A stretch of DNA of 64,000 nucleotides from Desulfofustis sp. PB-SRB1 (GCA_016722945.1 JAEQMT010000066.1:186001-250000), one strand, 5' to 3'. Positions 7,958 through 17,555 are shown, counted from the stretch's first letter. The notes: a model not told the origin generated them from the sequence alone. Made by a program: numbers and translations.

Positions 7958-9305
7958 TCTCCTCGCTGACCCCGGGATGGTCGGCAACCCGCTTGAATTC
8001 GGATTGAGCAAGCTTGAGTTTGCCCTCATAGAGATGATAGGTCGCAAGATAGAACCGCGGTTCAATCTCTTTGCCCAGATCGGTGAGAACCCGGCCGAGG
8101 GCAAAATACCCCTCCGAGAACTCGGGCATTTCAGCAATAACAACACGATACAACCGCTCAGCTTTTTCTTTGTCGCCCACTCGCTCATACACCTGTGCCA
8201 GCTCATAGGCCCCATACATGTCATAAGGGTTTTTCCGGTAGTGTTCTTCGAGAATCTCCAGAGCCTGCGAAAATTCGCCCATTTGGGTGAGAATAACAGC
8301 CCGGTCAATTATCAGAATCTGCTGATGCGGCAGCGCCGCAATGACCTCGTCGAGAAATGCCAGACTCTGCTTGAGATTATTTTCCGCCAGGTTGAGCTGG
8401 GCAAGCCCATATTTTGCCATAACCCTGGCCATTTGTTCGGCGTTTGCGTCGCCAAGAATGCTGGCCAGATAGGCGCGGTTGGCGCGGTTATCCTTCTCCA
8501 TTGCCATGATTCGATATTTGAAGCGTAGAAACGCAAAATCCTTGTTGGCATCATCGTTTACGTCGATGACCTTTTCAGCCAGGATCATGGAGTCGACATA
8601 ATCAAGACGGGCTTCCGGATCGGGATGAGTAAGCAGATATTGCGGCACCTGCCCCATCCGGTAACGGGTAATCCGGCGCATGGTCTGCAGCATTTTTCGC
8701 TGTCCCTCCGGATCGCGGTCGAGCTCTCTAATCCATTGGTAGGCAAGGGCATCCGCCTCGATCTCGTCTTGCCGACTGTAATGGAGTTGGGCACTCTGTC
8801 CCGCCGCCAGCGAACCGGTCATCACCGTCTGCGCTGCCGCGCCGCCACCACCCAGGGCAAGGGCGGCAAGGGCCAGACCAAGTGAGGCGATATTGATGGC
8901 AGCGCTTTTTTGGACACGCGAGGAGAGATGTCGTTTGACCACATGCCCGATCTCATGGGCCAGAACCGATACCAGCTCATCCTCACTATTCATCGCCTTA
9001 ATCAGCTCGGTATAGAAAAATATCATCCCGGACGGGGCGGCAAAGGCGTTGAACTGATTGCTCTCGACAATGTAAAAACGGTAATCGAAAAACTGAATAC
9101 CGGCTACCTCCAGTACCTCCTTGCCAAGCTCATTGATGTATTGCTGCAGGTCCGGATCATCGATCACGGGAAAGCTGGATCGAACCGCATAGAGTAGTTT
9201 TTCGCCGATTTCCTTTTCCTCACCCACCGTGAAGGCCTGAACAGTGGCTGGTCGCCATGAAACAATCAGCACGGCGGCAAGGATATAGGTAAAAAATCGT
9301 TTCAT
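7902..9305 (-). CDS. Periplasmic M48 zinc protease with TPRs (BepA-like)
   Basis: A 467-residue exported metallopeptidase with a signal peptide (about residues 1-24), an M48 domain with HEIGH at 117-121 and a downstream DEIEADALAY helix supplying the third zinc ligand, then C-terminal TPRs (about 270-467). BepA-type proteins act in the periplasm on outer-membrane protein and LptD assembly. It starts eight bases after oleD and is probably co-transcribed with oleBCD, though a functional link is not obvious. Its 3' end overlaps tlyA by 56 bases tail to tail. Confidence 0.88.
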   Translation of the reverse strand: MKRFFTYILAAVLIVSWRPATVQAFTVGEEKEIGEKLLYAVRSSFPVIDDPDLQQYINELGKEVLEVAGIQFFDYRFYIVESNQFNAFAAPSGMIFFYTELIKAMNSEDELVSVLAHEIGHVVKRHLSSRVQKSAAINIASLGLALAALALGGGGAAAQTVMTGSLAAGQSAQLHYSRQDEIEADALAYQWIRELDRDPEGQRKMLQTMRRITRYRMGQVPQYLLTHPDPEARLDYVDSMILAEKVIDVNDDANKDFAFLRFKYRIMAMEKDNRANRAYLASILGDANAEQMARVMAKYGLAQLNLAENNLKQSLAFLDEVIAALPHQQILIIDRAVILTQMGEFSQALEILEEHYRKNPYDMYGAYELAQVYERVGDKEKAERLYRVVIAEMPEFSEGYFALGRVLTDLGKEIEPRFYLATYHLYEGKLKLAQSEFKRVADHPGVSEEIREESLARIELIERIQKG

Positions 9306-9313
9306 GGTTCTTC

Positions 9314-10306
9314 TTAGCTCTTTTTTAAAGCGGTTAACATCCGATCCTGTCCTTCAGCAATGGAAATACGGGGGCGATAGCCAAGCTCTTGGGCCGCTTT
9401 GTGGTGTGAGAAGTAGTGCGACCGCGAAAGCTGCAAGGCGACAAAACGGGTCATGGGCGGCTCGCCGGCAATCTTAGCCAATCGATACACCCCCTCCAAC
9501 AACCAGCCGATGGTATAGGCGACGAACAGCGGTACTTTTCTGGTGATCGGAGCGATACCCAACTCCCGGTACATCTCATTGACCCACTCCCATAGCTTGA
9601 CCGGCCTTTCCTGGCCGATAAAATATGACTGACCCGCACCACTGCCGGAATGGGTAAGATTTTCACCCGCCAGCACATGGGCAAAGGCGACGTTTTCAAC
9701 ATAGCTGATATCAACTATATTACTGCCAGATCCGATTATCCGCAATGTTCCCGACATACCCCGCTCGATTAAACGTGGGATGAGATGCGGATCATCGGGC
9801 CCCCATACCAGATGAGGGCGGATGGCGCAGGTCTTGAGAGAGTTGGAATTAGCAGTCAAAACCATTCGTTCCGCCGCAATTTTCGTTTTTGCGTACGCAC
9901 ACAGAGGACGGTCGGCGTAGGGTAGCTCTTCATTGCCATCGATAATGTCGGTACCATCGAACACCACCGAAGGGGTTGAGGTGTAGACCAGGCGGTTGAC
10001 CCTGTTGTATCGGCAGGCATCAATTACCCGTTGGGTGCCGGCCACATTGATTGCCAGGTAGTCACCCGGGTCGCCCCAGATTCCCGCCTTGGCGGCGACA
10101 TGAAAAACCGTATCAACCCCTTGAAACGCCTGCCTCAGGCCAGTGCCATCACTGATGTCGACTTGCACGCACTGAACCTCGGAACTCTCAAGATCGGGAT
10201 AATGACGACGACCGATAACGACAACGGAGCACCCCTTGTCGATGAGTTGCGCAACCAATGCCCGCCCGATAAATCCACCCCCGCCGGTGACCGCGACCCG
10301 CTTCAT
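9314..10306 (-). CDS. oleD: OleD-like NAD(P)-dependent 2-alkyl-3-ketoacid reductase
   Basis: A 330-residue extended SDR with the nucleotide motif GGGGFIG at residues 8-14 and the catalytic Y138xxxK142. On its own it would be called a 3-beta-HSD/epimerase. Downstream of an OleB-like hydrolase and an OleC-like ligase, in the order known from long-chain olefin clusters, OleD is the best call. OleD reduces the 2-alkyl-3-ketoacid made by OleA to the 2-alkyl-3-hydroxyacid. The start overlaps the oleC stop by four bases. Confidence 0.8.
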   Translation of the reverse strand: MKRVAVTGGGGFIGRALVAQLIDKGCSVVVIGRRHYPDLESSEVQCVQVDISDGTGLRQAFQGVDTVFHVAAKAGIWGDPGDYLAINVAGTQRVIDACRYNRVNRLVYTSTPSVVFDGTDIIDGNEELPYADRPLCAYAKTKIAAERMVLTANSNSLKTCAIRPHLVWGPDDPHLIPRLIERGMSGTLRIIGSGSNIVDISYVENVAFAHVLAGENLTHSGSGAGQSYFIGQERPVKLWEWVNEMYRELGIAPITRKVPLFVAYTIGWLLEGVYRLAKIAGEPPMTRFVALQLSRSHYFSHHKAAQELGYRPRISIAEGQDRMLTALKKS

Positions 10307-11922
10307 AAAACGCCCCCGGACTGTTTGGTAGCCCAGATGCTCAGCTGTTCACGAAATATCTTGGCGTTGTGACGGATATCAACGGGAAATGAAGGATGAA
10401 TAAATATCGTATCGATTGTCCTGGTCAATGTGCTGGTTTTGGCAAGTGCTCGTAATTGTGTAATGAGCAGAGTATCGTCAATAGTATTCGTTTTTTCTTT
10501 TTCAACTACAATAGCCGGCAGGGTGATGTCGTTTTTTCCCCTCACGCCAACCAGAGCGGAACGAAATACCGCCTCGTGGGTGTTGAATATCGCCTCACAC
10601 AAAATGGGATACATTGTACCTGCCGGGGTATGCACGCAGTGGGCCTTGCGCCCACAAAACCACAACCGGTTCGTATCGTCAAGGTAACCCATGTCTCCCA
10701 TACGGTGCCAGAGTCGATGGCCATCTGCTATTTTCGCACCTCTGGTCTCTTGGTCGCGCTGATAATATGAAGCGGTGATAACGGAGCCGCTGACGATAAT
10801 TTCACCGATTTCTCCCGCACCTTTGACGGTAATCTCAGATATGTCTTCAATTGGCCCGTCAACCGGTTCAATCACCAAGATTGAAATCCCCGGTAAAGGA
10901 AGACCGACGCACGCCCCCTTGCCCTGTTTTGTGAGCGCCCAGGTTTCACCCACTACCTGCTCCCCGGTAATGGAGACGATGGGCAAGCTTTCGGTGGCCC
11001 CGTAGGGAATATCTATCTGGGCGCCGGCCGGGAGAATGGCCGCCACCCGCTCTATCAGATCACCGGGCACCGGGGCGCCGGCCATCAACACTTTTCGCAG
11101 ACTGCTCAGTACTTTGTTTTTTCTCCGACAATAGTTGCTGACAACCCGCCAGATCGCCGGTGAGCCAAAGGAGTAGGTTACCTGATGCTGCTCGATGGAG
11201 GTGGTAAATTTCTCAGGGTCAACTAGGGCCGGACGGCTTGGATTCATATCCGGAACTATTACCCGTGCTCCAAGGGCGAGAGAAAACAGGGCAAAAAGTG
11301 GAAAACCCGGCTGATCTATGTCATCGGGTCCGATCCCGTAATAGTGTCTTATCAGATCCAGTTGAGCGGCAAATATTGCATGCGTATAACAGACACCTTT
11401 CGGCGGCCCGGTCGATCCGGTGGTAAAAAGGATGGCGGCCAAATCCTGGGAATCGGTTTTGCTGAATGTGCATGGGGGTTGCCCTCTATCAAGCTGTGCT
11501 CGTATATCGTTGCCAAATCCCCTACCGCAGCAGAATCGCTTGCCTATACTTCTGAACCGACGATAATACACCCATGAAAATACCAGTGCCGGCGGCGTGC
11601 CGATCAACACCTGGGGTTTTACATGGGCGATACAGCGGCGCAAATTGCTGAATCCCATACCAGGATCAATCAGGATGACCGTGGCACCGATGGTAAACAA
11701 GGCAAACGTCAAAGCGACAAAATCCATGGACGGCTTGACCATGAGCATGACCCGGGTTTCTTTCTCAACCCCCTGTCCATAAAGATATGCGGCATAGCTC
11801 ATTGAGGCCTGATGAACCTCGGCAAAGGTAAATGACCTGCCGGTGGCGGCCTCGATCAAACCGACTCTGGAGCCATGTAAAGAGGCCACCCCGGAGAGGG
11901 TCTCAGCGATATTCGCGACCAT
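10303..11922 (-). CDS. oleC: OleC-like beta-lactone synthetase (AMP-dependent ligase)
   Basis: About 539 residues of the ANL adenylating superfamily, with the phosphate-binding motif TTGSTGPPKG (around residue 170) and the PYGATE block further on. In Ole systems this family closes the 2-alkyl-3-hydroxyacid into a cis-beta-lactone using ATP. The ATG at 11922 is chosen over a GTG at 11928; either start lies inside the 3' end of oleB, so the two are coupled. A plain acyl-CoA synthetase is the alternative, but flanking OleB- and OleD-like genes argue for OleC. Confidence 0.82.
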   Translation of the reverse strand: MVANIAETLSGVASLHGSRVGLIEAATGRSFTFAEVHQASMSYAAYLYGQGVEKETRVMLMVKPSMDFVALTFALFTIGATVILIDPGMGFSNLRRCIAHVKPQVLIGTPPALVFSWVYYRRFRSIGKRFCCGRGFGNDIRAQLDRGQPPCTFSKTDSQDLAAILFTTGSTGPPKGVCYTHAIFAAQLDLIRHYYGIGPDDIDQPGFPLFALFSLALGARVIVPDMNPSRPALVDPEKFTTSIEQHQVTYSFGSPAIWRVVSNYCRRKNKVLSSLRKVLMAGAPVPGDLIERVAAILPAGAQIDIPYGATESLPIVSITGEQVVGETWALTKQGKGACVGLPLPGISILVIEPVDGPIEDISEITVKGAGEIGEIIVSGSVITASYYQRDQETRGAKIADGHRLWHRMGDMGYLDDTNRLWFCGRKAHCVHTPAGTMYPILCEAIFNTHEAVFRSALVGVRGKNDITLPAIVVEKEKTNTIDDTLLITQLRALAKTSTLTRTIDTIFIHPSFPVDIRHNAKIFREQLSIWATKQSGGVL

Positions 11923-12781
11923 CGGCACAAAAAAAATCTTTGATTATTGGCTCGACCACTCCATGACCATCTTCCAGTACATAATGGCCGGCTTCGGCCA
12001 GATAATGAGTGTGGGCATCGGGAAAGCGGATGCGCCACTGTTCGAAATAGTAGCGGTTAAAACAAAAATCTTTGCCTCCCCAAACAATCATCAAGGGTAC
12101 CTCGTGTTCTTTGATACGCGGCAGGCCAGCTTCTATGGTGCTGATCAGTGAATAGGTCGGATGTTGTTTTGAGAGTGGAATATCACGTACGAATCGATGC
12201 ACCCCGATCCGGTGGCGCCAGGAGTTATACGGCAGCAGATATGCCTTTTTGGTGGAAGGCGCCAGCGGTTTATTTACCGCCATCCAGGTGGCCGGCCAGG
12301 CAAATCCGTTGAGCCCCCGGACAATCAGGGCGCCGATGAAAGAAATGGCGCATACCCTGATGCGCCACGGTACATAAGGCGCGTGGAAGGCAGCCGTGTT
12401 GAGCACTACCAATCGCCGCAACCGTTCAATGTTTCTAGTAAAATACCCCAATCCGATGGGACCGCCCCAGTCGTGCACCACGAGGGAGGCTTCTTTGATT
12501 TCCAGTTCCTCCAGCAGTGATTCTAGATTGTCGATATGGTTTTGCAGTCTGTACGGATAGCGCTGCGGTTTGTCTGACAGGCCGCAGCCAAGATGATCAA
12601 CGGCAATCACCCTGAAGTTCTCAGATAACGCGCTGATCAGATGGCGAAAATAGTACGACCAGGTTGGGTTGCCATGCACCAGTAAAACAGCTGGTCCGGT
12701 GCCCTCGTCAACGTAGTGCAGTCTGCCCTCCGGTAATTGCAGAAAGTTGGAGGAAAATGGGTAATCTGGAAGTGTGGTCAT
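11903..12781 (-). CDS. oleB: OleB-like alpha/beta hydrolase (beta-lactone decarboxylase)
   Basis: A 292-residue haloalkane-dehalogenase-like alpha/beta hydrolase. It has the oxyanion motif HGNPTW at residues 36-41, nucleophile D104 in VVHDWGG, and the catalytic histidine near residue 266 in EAGHY. OleB decarboxylates the beta-lactone from OleC to a cis-olefin. It is the first gene of oleB-oleC-oleD. The 485 bases upstream hold repeat copy B and the cold-shock leader in the other direction. Confidence 0.82.
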   Translation of the reverse strand: MTTLPDYPFSSNFLQLPEGRLHYVDEGTGPAVLLVHGNPTWSYYFRHLISALSENFRVIAVDHLGCGLSDKPQRYPYRLQNHIDNLESLLEELEIKEASLVVHDWGGPIGLGYFTRNIERLRRLVVLNTAAFHAPYVPWRIRVCAISFIGALIVRGLNGFAWPATWMAVNKPLAPSTKKAYLLPYNSWRHRIGVHRFVRDIPLSKQHPTYSLISTIEAGLPRIKEHEVPLMIVWGGKDFCFNRYYFEQWRIRFPDAHTHYLAEAGHYVLEDGHGVVEPIIKDFFCADGREYR

Positions 12782-12869
12782 TGCGACATTCTGTTCCGCT
12801 GCTCATCTTGAATCTTATAGAGTCATCCACATGTTGCCACCATCAATTATAGATACTGGCACAGCTTCT

Positions 12870-13006
12870 GGGAACCTTGTAAAATGGGCACTTTACCCAA
12901 ACTCCTCGTTGCTCAAAAAATTCTATTCTAACACTATCAGGTCGGCCTGCGGTAAGATTTTCCTCGCGCCTCGATCTCGAACGAAAATTCTCATTTTTCA
13001 AGGTCA
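12870..13006 (+). repeat. Dispersed ~140-bp inverted-end repeat (copy B)
   Basis: It begins GGGAACCTTGTAAAATG and ends with ATTCTCATTTTTCAAGG, giving imperfect inverted ends. Inside are the family blocks CCTCGTTGCTCAAAAA, GCGGTAAGATTTTCCTCGCGCC and TCGAACGAAAATTC. It lies between oleB and the cold-shock gene and accounts for much of the 485-base gap. Confidence 0.8.
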
Positions 13007-13126
13007 TAGTCTCTCTTACACCGCCGGAATCGATAATGCAAAAGACGTCTGCTTCATATCCATGTGACAAGAAAAACAAGAAAATGTTTGCCTTAATCGG
13101 CTTACTATGCTAACAGTCAAACTATT

Positions 13127-13173
13127 ATTCGGGGTGAAAATAGTAAGATTTTTTTCTACCTTTTTCCCCGAAT
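13127..13173 (+). promoter_or_regulatory. Stem-loop in the cold-shock gene leader
   Basis: ATTCGGGG (13127-13134) pairs perfectly with CCCCGAAT (13166-13173). Flanking GAAAA and TTTTT tracts can extend the stem. It lies about 100 bases upstream of the cold-shock start. Long structured leaders are typical of cspA-type mRNAs, so temperature control is plausible, but no promoter was located to prove that it is transcribed. Confidence 0.4.
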
Positions 13174-13272
13174 CACGTATTATTTGGTAAAGGAAGTAGC
13201 GCGTTTTAGTGTTTTTGCACAATTCGCAAAATCTGTTCACACCCAGGAGGTAACCGAGAGAGGAGTATGAGT

Positions 13273-13473
13273 ATGGAAGAGGGCACAGTAAAATGGTTTA
13301 ACGATGCAAAAGGGTTTGGATTCATCCAGCGAGAGGGAGAGCCGGACGTGTTTGTCCATTATTCAGCAATTGCCGGCGATGGTTTCAAAAGCCTCGACGA
13401 GGGAGCTCGAGTGCGATTTGACATTGTAGATGGGCCCAAGGGTCCAGCCGCCGATAAGGTTGAGAAGCTGTAG
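13273..13473 (+). CDS. Cold-shock domain protein (CspA family)
   Basis: A 66-residue single cold-shock domain with both nucleic-acid motifs: [12 protein letters not shown] (RNP1-like) and VFVHYSAI (RNP2-like). It binds single-stranded RNA or DNA and melts mRNA structure, often in the cold. AGGAG at 13261-13265 sits seven bases before the ATG at 13273 but only one before the ATG at 13267, so the second ATG (MEEGTVKWF) is chosen. It is monocistronic, followed by a strong terminator. Confidence 0.93.
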   Translation: MEEGTVKWFNDAKGFGFIQREGEPDVFVHYSAIAGDGFKSLDEGARVRFDIVDGPKGPAADKVEKL

Positions 13474-13496
13474 AGCATTCGCTCAGCAAATGCAAA

Positions 13497-13524
13497 GGCC
13501 CCGCTGTGAAGCGGGGCCTTTTTT
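13497..13524 (+). terminator. Rho-independent terminator, probably bidirectional
   Basis: GGCCCCGC (13497-13504) pairs with GCGGGGCC (13511-13518) around a six-base loop and is followed by TTTTTTATT. It lies 23 bases after the cold-shock stop. On the other strand the same stem lies 12 bases beyond the pepA stop and is followed by TTTGCATTT, so it can serve both convergent genes. Confidence 0.93.
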
Positions 13525-13535
13525 ATTGCCGGTGG

Positions 13536-15065
13536 TTACGGCAATGTATTTTTCCAATCCCTGATAATTTCCAGCAACAACCGTACACCGATTCCCGACG
13601 GCCCCTTGGGGATATACGTTTTTTCAGTATACTCCCAGGCGGTTCCGGCAATGTCTAAATGAACCCATGGGGTATCGCCGACAAAATTCTGCAGGTAAGC
13701 CGCGGCGGTAATGGTACCTGCTCCCTTGCCGCCGATATTTTTGATATCGGCCACGTCAGATTCAATCTGCTTGCTGTATTCTTCACCAAGAGGAAGACGC
13801 CAAAGCCGCTCACCGGTCTTCTCTCCGGCCCGCAGCACGGTCTCGGCCCAACCGTCGTGGTTGCTCATCAGGCCGGCACGATGATGGCCAAGACCGATAA
13901 TCACCGCACCGGTCAAGGTGGCCAAATCAATGACGCCATCCGGCTCATACTGCTCAATCCCGTAGGCCAGTGCATCGGCAAGGATTAGTCTGCCTTCGGC
14001 ATCGGTATTGAGAATTTCACCGGTTACGCCGTTATAATGGGTAATGACGTCTCCTGGTTTTATGGCGCCTCCACCGGACATATTATCGGTTGTGGGCACT
14101 ATACAAACGACCCTGAGTTTGGGTTTTTCTCGCCCCACCGCAATCATCGTCGACAAGACGGCGGCGCCGCCGCACATATCGTACTTCATTTCATGCATGC
14201 CGGCCGCCGGCTTGATAGAGATTCCACCTGAATCAAAGGTAATGCCTTTGCCGACGATAAGAATTGTTTTTTTGAACGATTCTGGTCGATAATCGAGGAT
14301 TACAAGTTTCGGCGGTGTGGTGGAGCCTTGATTAACCGCGATTATGCCGCCCATACCGGCCTGTTTGATCTGCTTTTTATCTAGAACAGCGCAGGTGAAA
14401 CCATACTGGCCGGCTAGTTCTTCCGCAAAATCGGCAAATTTCTGGGGTATCCAGATATTTCCCGGTTCATTCGCCATCGATCTTGCCTGGCAGGCAGAAT
14501 CCGCCCCATTGCGCGCTTCGGCGATTGCTTTGCTCACCGCCGCCGTTTTTTTCACCTGATACAGAGTGAGTTGGCCGATTCCTGGAAAGGGCGGGTTTTG
14601 TTTGTCCTCTTTTTTATATGCCGAAAACCGGTAATCACCAAGCAATACGCCCTCCAGCAGCGGCTTGAGCATGGTGTGCGGGGGCTCCCCAAGAAAACCT
14701 GGAACAACGATGGAAATCTTAGAGCTTTTCACCTTGCCCGCCTGCTTGGCAATGCTGCCGCCGGCGCTGCGCAATCGCTCGGCCAGCACTTGCTTATCTT
14801 CTTTGTTCTCAATCGCACCGATACCGCATAGCAATACCCGCTCGGCACGCAGCGATGTGCTCTCATGAGCCGGTGGATAAAACAGCAGGGTTTCATCTTT
14901 TTTGCCGGAAAAATCTCCCAAACGTGACAGTTTACCGAGACTTTTTTTAATTGCGGCATCACCAATCGGTTTCTTTTTGGCACTGATGCCGACAACAAAG
15001 ACGATCAACGGACTGGTGTCGTTCTCTATTTTTTTTCCTGAAAACTGTATTTTCGTTATACTCAT
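13536..15065 (-). CDS. pepA: Leucyl aminopeptidase (M17 family)
   Basis: A 509-residue cytosolic aminopeptidase. The N-terminal macro-like domain is followed by the catalytic domain with the M17 signature NTDAEGRL and other metal and active-site blocks (GKGITFDSGG, MKYDMCGGAAV). It removes N-terminal residues from peptides using two metal ions; PepA proteins can also bind DNA in site-specific recombination. Length is normal. GGAGA lies shortly upstream of the ATG at 15065. Confidence 0.95.
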   Translation of the reverse strand: MSITKIQFSGKKIENDTSPLIVFVVGISAKKKPIGDAAIKKSLGKLSRLGDFSGKKDETLLFYPPAHESTSLRAERVLLCGIGAIENKEDKQVLAERLRSAGGSIAKQAGKVKSSKISIVVPGFLGEPPHTMLKPLLEGVLLGDYRFSAYKKEDKQNPPFPGIGQLTLYQVKKTAAVSKAIAEARNGADSACQARSMANEPGNIWIPQKFADFAEELAGQYGFTCAVLDKKQIKQAGMGGIIAVNQGSTTPPKLVILDYRPESFKKTILIVGKGITFDSGGISIKPAAGMHEMKYDMCGGAAVLSTMIAVGREKPKLRVVCIVPTTDNMSGGGAIKPGDVITHYNGVTGEILNTDAEGRLILADALAYGIEQYEPDGVIDLATLTGAVIIGLGHHRAGLMSNHDGWAETVLRAGEKTGERLWRLPLGEEYSKQIESDVADIKNIGGKGAGTITAAAYLQNFVGDTPWVHLDIAGTAWEYTEKTYIPKGPSGIGVRLLLEIIRDWKNTLP

Positions 15066-15337
15066 TATCTCTCCTTATGTGGGTATTGGCATGGGCCCTG
15101 TAAGATGTTGTTCCTGTAACACATAGAGACAATAAGGTGGCCTGCTGAGCATTTCAATGGAGCATGTTCATCGCCTATCATGGCAAAAATCTTCTCCCTT
15201 TACTATTATGCAGGAATGAGGAACGGCGATTCGGCAGTACTGGGCAGCTTTGGTGGTGTAAAAGAAGCGCCTTTACCTGTCTTTGATCGGCTTATTTCGA
15301 CAAAATCACTATTTGTTCACGATCCTGGAGAGCAATC

Positions 15338-16385
15338 ATGCTGCAAACTCTGGTAATTTCGGTATCTCTTGCAATCGTCGTATCAGCGCTCTGTTCAATA
15401 TGCGAGGCGGTTCTCTACTCCATCACCGCCTCTCAGGTGGAAATGCTCAGGAAATCGGGAGCAAAATCTGGATTGATTCTCACCAAGCTCAGAGCCGACA
15501 TTGACGAACCGATCACCGCTATTCTCACCCTCAATACGACTGCCAACACCATCGGCGCGGCCATAGCTGGGGCGGCGGCTGCTCATCTTTTCACTGAACA
15601 CAATGTGTATCTCTTTTCCATCGCGTTTACTCTGGCAATACTCATTTTCTCCGAGATAATTCCAAAAACCTTAGGGGTCTCATACTCCTCACGACTGGCG
15701 CCGATTATCGCACTCCCCATCCAGCTCATGGTTGTCACCCTGAAACCTATCGTAATCGTCTGCCGCACCATTACCCGCCTTATCCCCCAAGACAATGCCG
15801 ACAACACCATATCGGCCGAGGAGTTGCAGACCATTGCCGCTTTGTCCCGCGAATCCGGGCATCTTGAGGAGGTGCAGGAGCGGGTAATTTCCAACATCAT
15901 TGAGTTGAAACAGAAAACCATCCGTCAGGTCATGACGCCTCGCACCGTCACCTTTTCTCCTGGAAGAAAATCTCAGTGTCCATGACGCCATGACCATGAT
16001 CGAGAAATTACAAAGTCACAGCAGAGTGCCGATTTACAAAAACGAACCGGATAACGTCACCGGCATCATCATGCGCAAGGACGTGTTATTGGCCGCCGCC
16101 CAGCAAAACTACAAGCTTACCCTGAAAGAACTGAAAAGCCCGGTACACTTTGTCCCCGAGACAATGCCGCTGCATGTTGTGCTGATCGATTTTTTCGACA
16201 AACGACAACACCTGTTCGTGGTGGTTGACGAGTACGGCGCGGTTACCGGGATTATCTCCATGGAGGACGTGCTGGAGGAAATCGTCGGCGAGGAAATTAT
16301 CGATGAATCTGATCTGACCAAAGACATGCGGGAGTTGGCCCGCCGCCGAAACCGACGCATCCGGATTGCCCATCGGTTTCTCTAA
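15338..16385 (+). pseudogene. CNNM/CorC-type membrane protein, one-base frameshift
   Basis: Two frames together encode one protein of about 348 residues. 15338-15985 holds the DUF21/CNNM membrane domain (several hydrophobic helices, FSEIIPKTLG motif) and the start of the linker; the second frame carries the CBS pair ending VLEEIVGEEIIDE. Reading through needs removal of one C at 15959-15960, which gives VTFSLEENLSVHDAMTM. The family is linked to magnesium or cobalt handling. Either a recent inactivation or a sequencing error; all other residues look conserved. The ATG at 15338 follows GGAGAG. Confidence 0.85.
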
Positions 16386-16414
16386 CACCACCAAAACCGT
16401 CCGTGACGAGTCGC

Positions 16415-17512
16415 TTAGATCGCTATGAGCCGAAGACGCACCTGCATCGTTTCACCGTCTCGGATGAAACGCAGTGCTACCTCATCTCCTACCTGATACC
16501 TCTGAAGAGCAGTGCGCAGATCATCGTACGAGCCGATTTCATATGAATCCAGACCGACAATGATATCGCCCAGACTGATTTCACCTCCTGCCTGAACGGT
16601 TGGTCGCAGGCCGACCTGCTCGGCGGGTGAACCGTTTTCAATATCAAGAATGATTACCCCCTCGATGCCTAATCGTCTGGCTACCCGTTCATCCACTAAA
16701 CTGACGCCGAGACCCGGCTTGATCATCCTGCCGTGAGCGATCAGCTCCGGCACAACCCGATTTATCTCCGCTACCGGCACCGCAAAACCAATTCCGGCAT
16801 ACGCCCCGGAAGGGCTGAAGATCGCGGTATTCATGCCGATGAGGCGGCCGGCGCTATCCAGCAGGGGGCCACCTGAATTTCCCGGGTTTATGGCAGCATC
16901 GGTCTGAATAACGCCTCGTATTGTGTGCCCGGTAATAGCGTTGATTTCACGCTCAAGGGCTGAAATAATGCCTGAGGTAATGGTCTGATCGAGACCAAAT
17001 GGGTTGCCGATGGCAAACACCTTCTGCCCAACCAGCAGCGGGCCGGACTCGCCTATCGCAATGGGCCGCAATAGATGGGCGGGGGCGTCTACCTGCAACA
17101 CGGCGATATCCTTGTCCGGATCGGCGCCGATCAAAACTGCTTTATGCACCGATTGATCAGCCATGCCGACCTGGATCCGGTTGGCATTGGAGATAACATG
17201 ATAGTTGGTAACGACCCGGCCATAGGTATCCCAGACAAAGCCGGAACCGGTACCCTGTGGGATTTCAACGGCATTGAGCGAGAAAAACCCTCGACGCAGG
17301 GCGATGCTGTCGATGTAGACCACCGATGGCGCCGCATTGCGAAATATATCGATGGTGTTTTGCTCATCGGCCGCCAAATCTCCCCGTGGGGTGACGGCGC
17401 GTACCTCCACTCGACGATTTACCACCAGCGAACTGGTATCGCCAAAAAGCAGCCAGCCACCAATACCCAGCAGCAGGAGCAACAAAAAAGGATTGAGTCG
17501 GGGGACCTTCAT
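16415..17512 (-). CDS. DegS/HtrA-type serine protease with one PDZ domain
   Basis: A 365-residue protein with an N-terminal membrane anchor (about residues 7-23), a trypsin-like domain with triad H105, D135 and S213 (NPGNSGGP), and a single C-terminal PDZ domain (about 270-362). One anchor plus one PDZ is the DegS layout; DegS cleaves the anti-sigma factor RseA when misfolded porins accumulate. No rseA or rpoE is in the window, so the target is unknown. It follows mgtE by 43 bases and is probably co-transcribed with it. Confidence 0.87.
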   Translation of the reverse strand: MKVPRLNPFLLLLLLGIGGWLLFGDTSSLVVNRRVEVRAVTPRGDLAADEQNTIDIFRNAAPSVVYIDSIALRRGFFSLNAVEIPQGTGSGFVWDTYGRVVTNYHVISNANRIQVGMADQSVHKAVLIGADPDKDIAVLQVDAPAHLLRPIAIGESGPLLVGQKVFAIGNPFGLDQTITSGIISALEREINAITGHTIRGVIQTDAAINPGNSGGPLLDSAGRLIGMNTAIFSPSGAYAGIGFAVPVAEINRVVPELIAHGRMIKPGLGVSLVDERVARRLGIEGVIILDIENGSPAEQVGLRPTVQAGGEISLGDIIVGLDSYEIGSYDDLRTALQRYQVGDEVALRFIRDGETMQVRLRLIAI

Positions 17513-17555
17513 AGCAGTGTCCGCTGATCTTGATATCGTGCTTTTTCCACCGTGA

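Noticed and set aside
7887-8528. 213-codon open frame on the plus strand
   Set aside because: It lies wholly antisense to the M48 protease, whose motifs, signal peptide and TPRs are convincing; the antisense product resembles nothing.
15066-15337. Gap between pepA and the CNNM-type gene, searched for tRNA or small genes
   Set aside because: No cloverleaf, hairpin with T-run or plausible small gene was found; it probably holds only the two divergent promoters.
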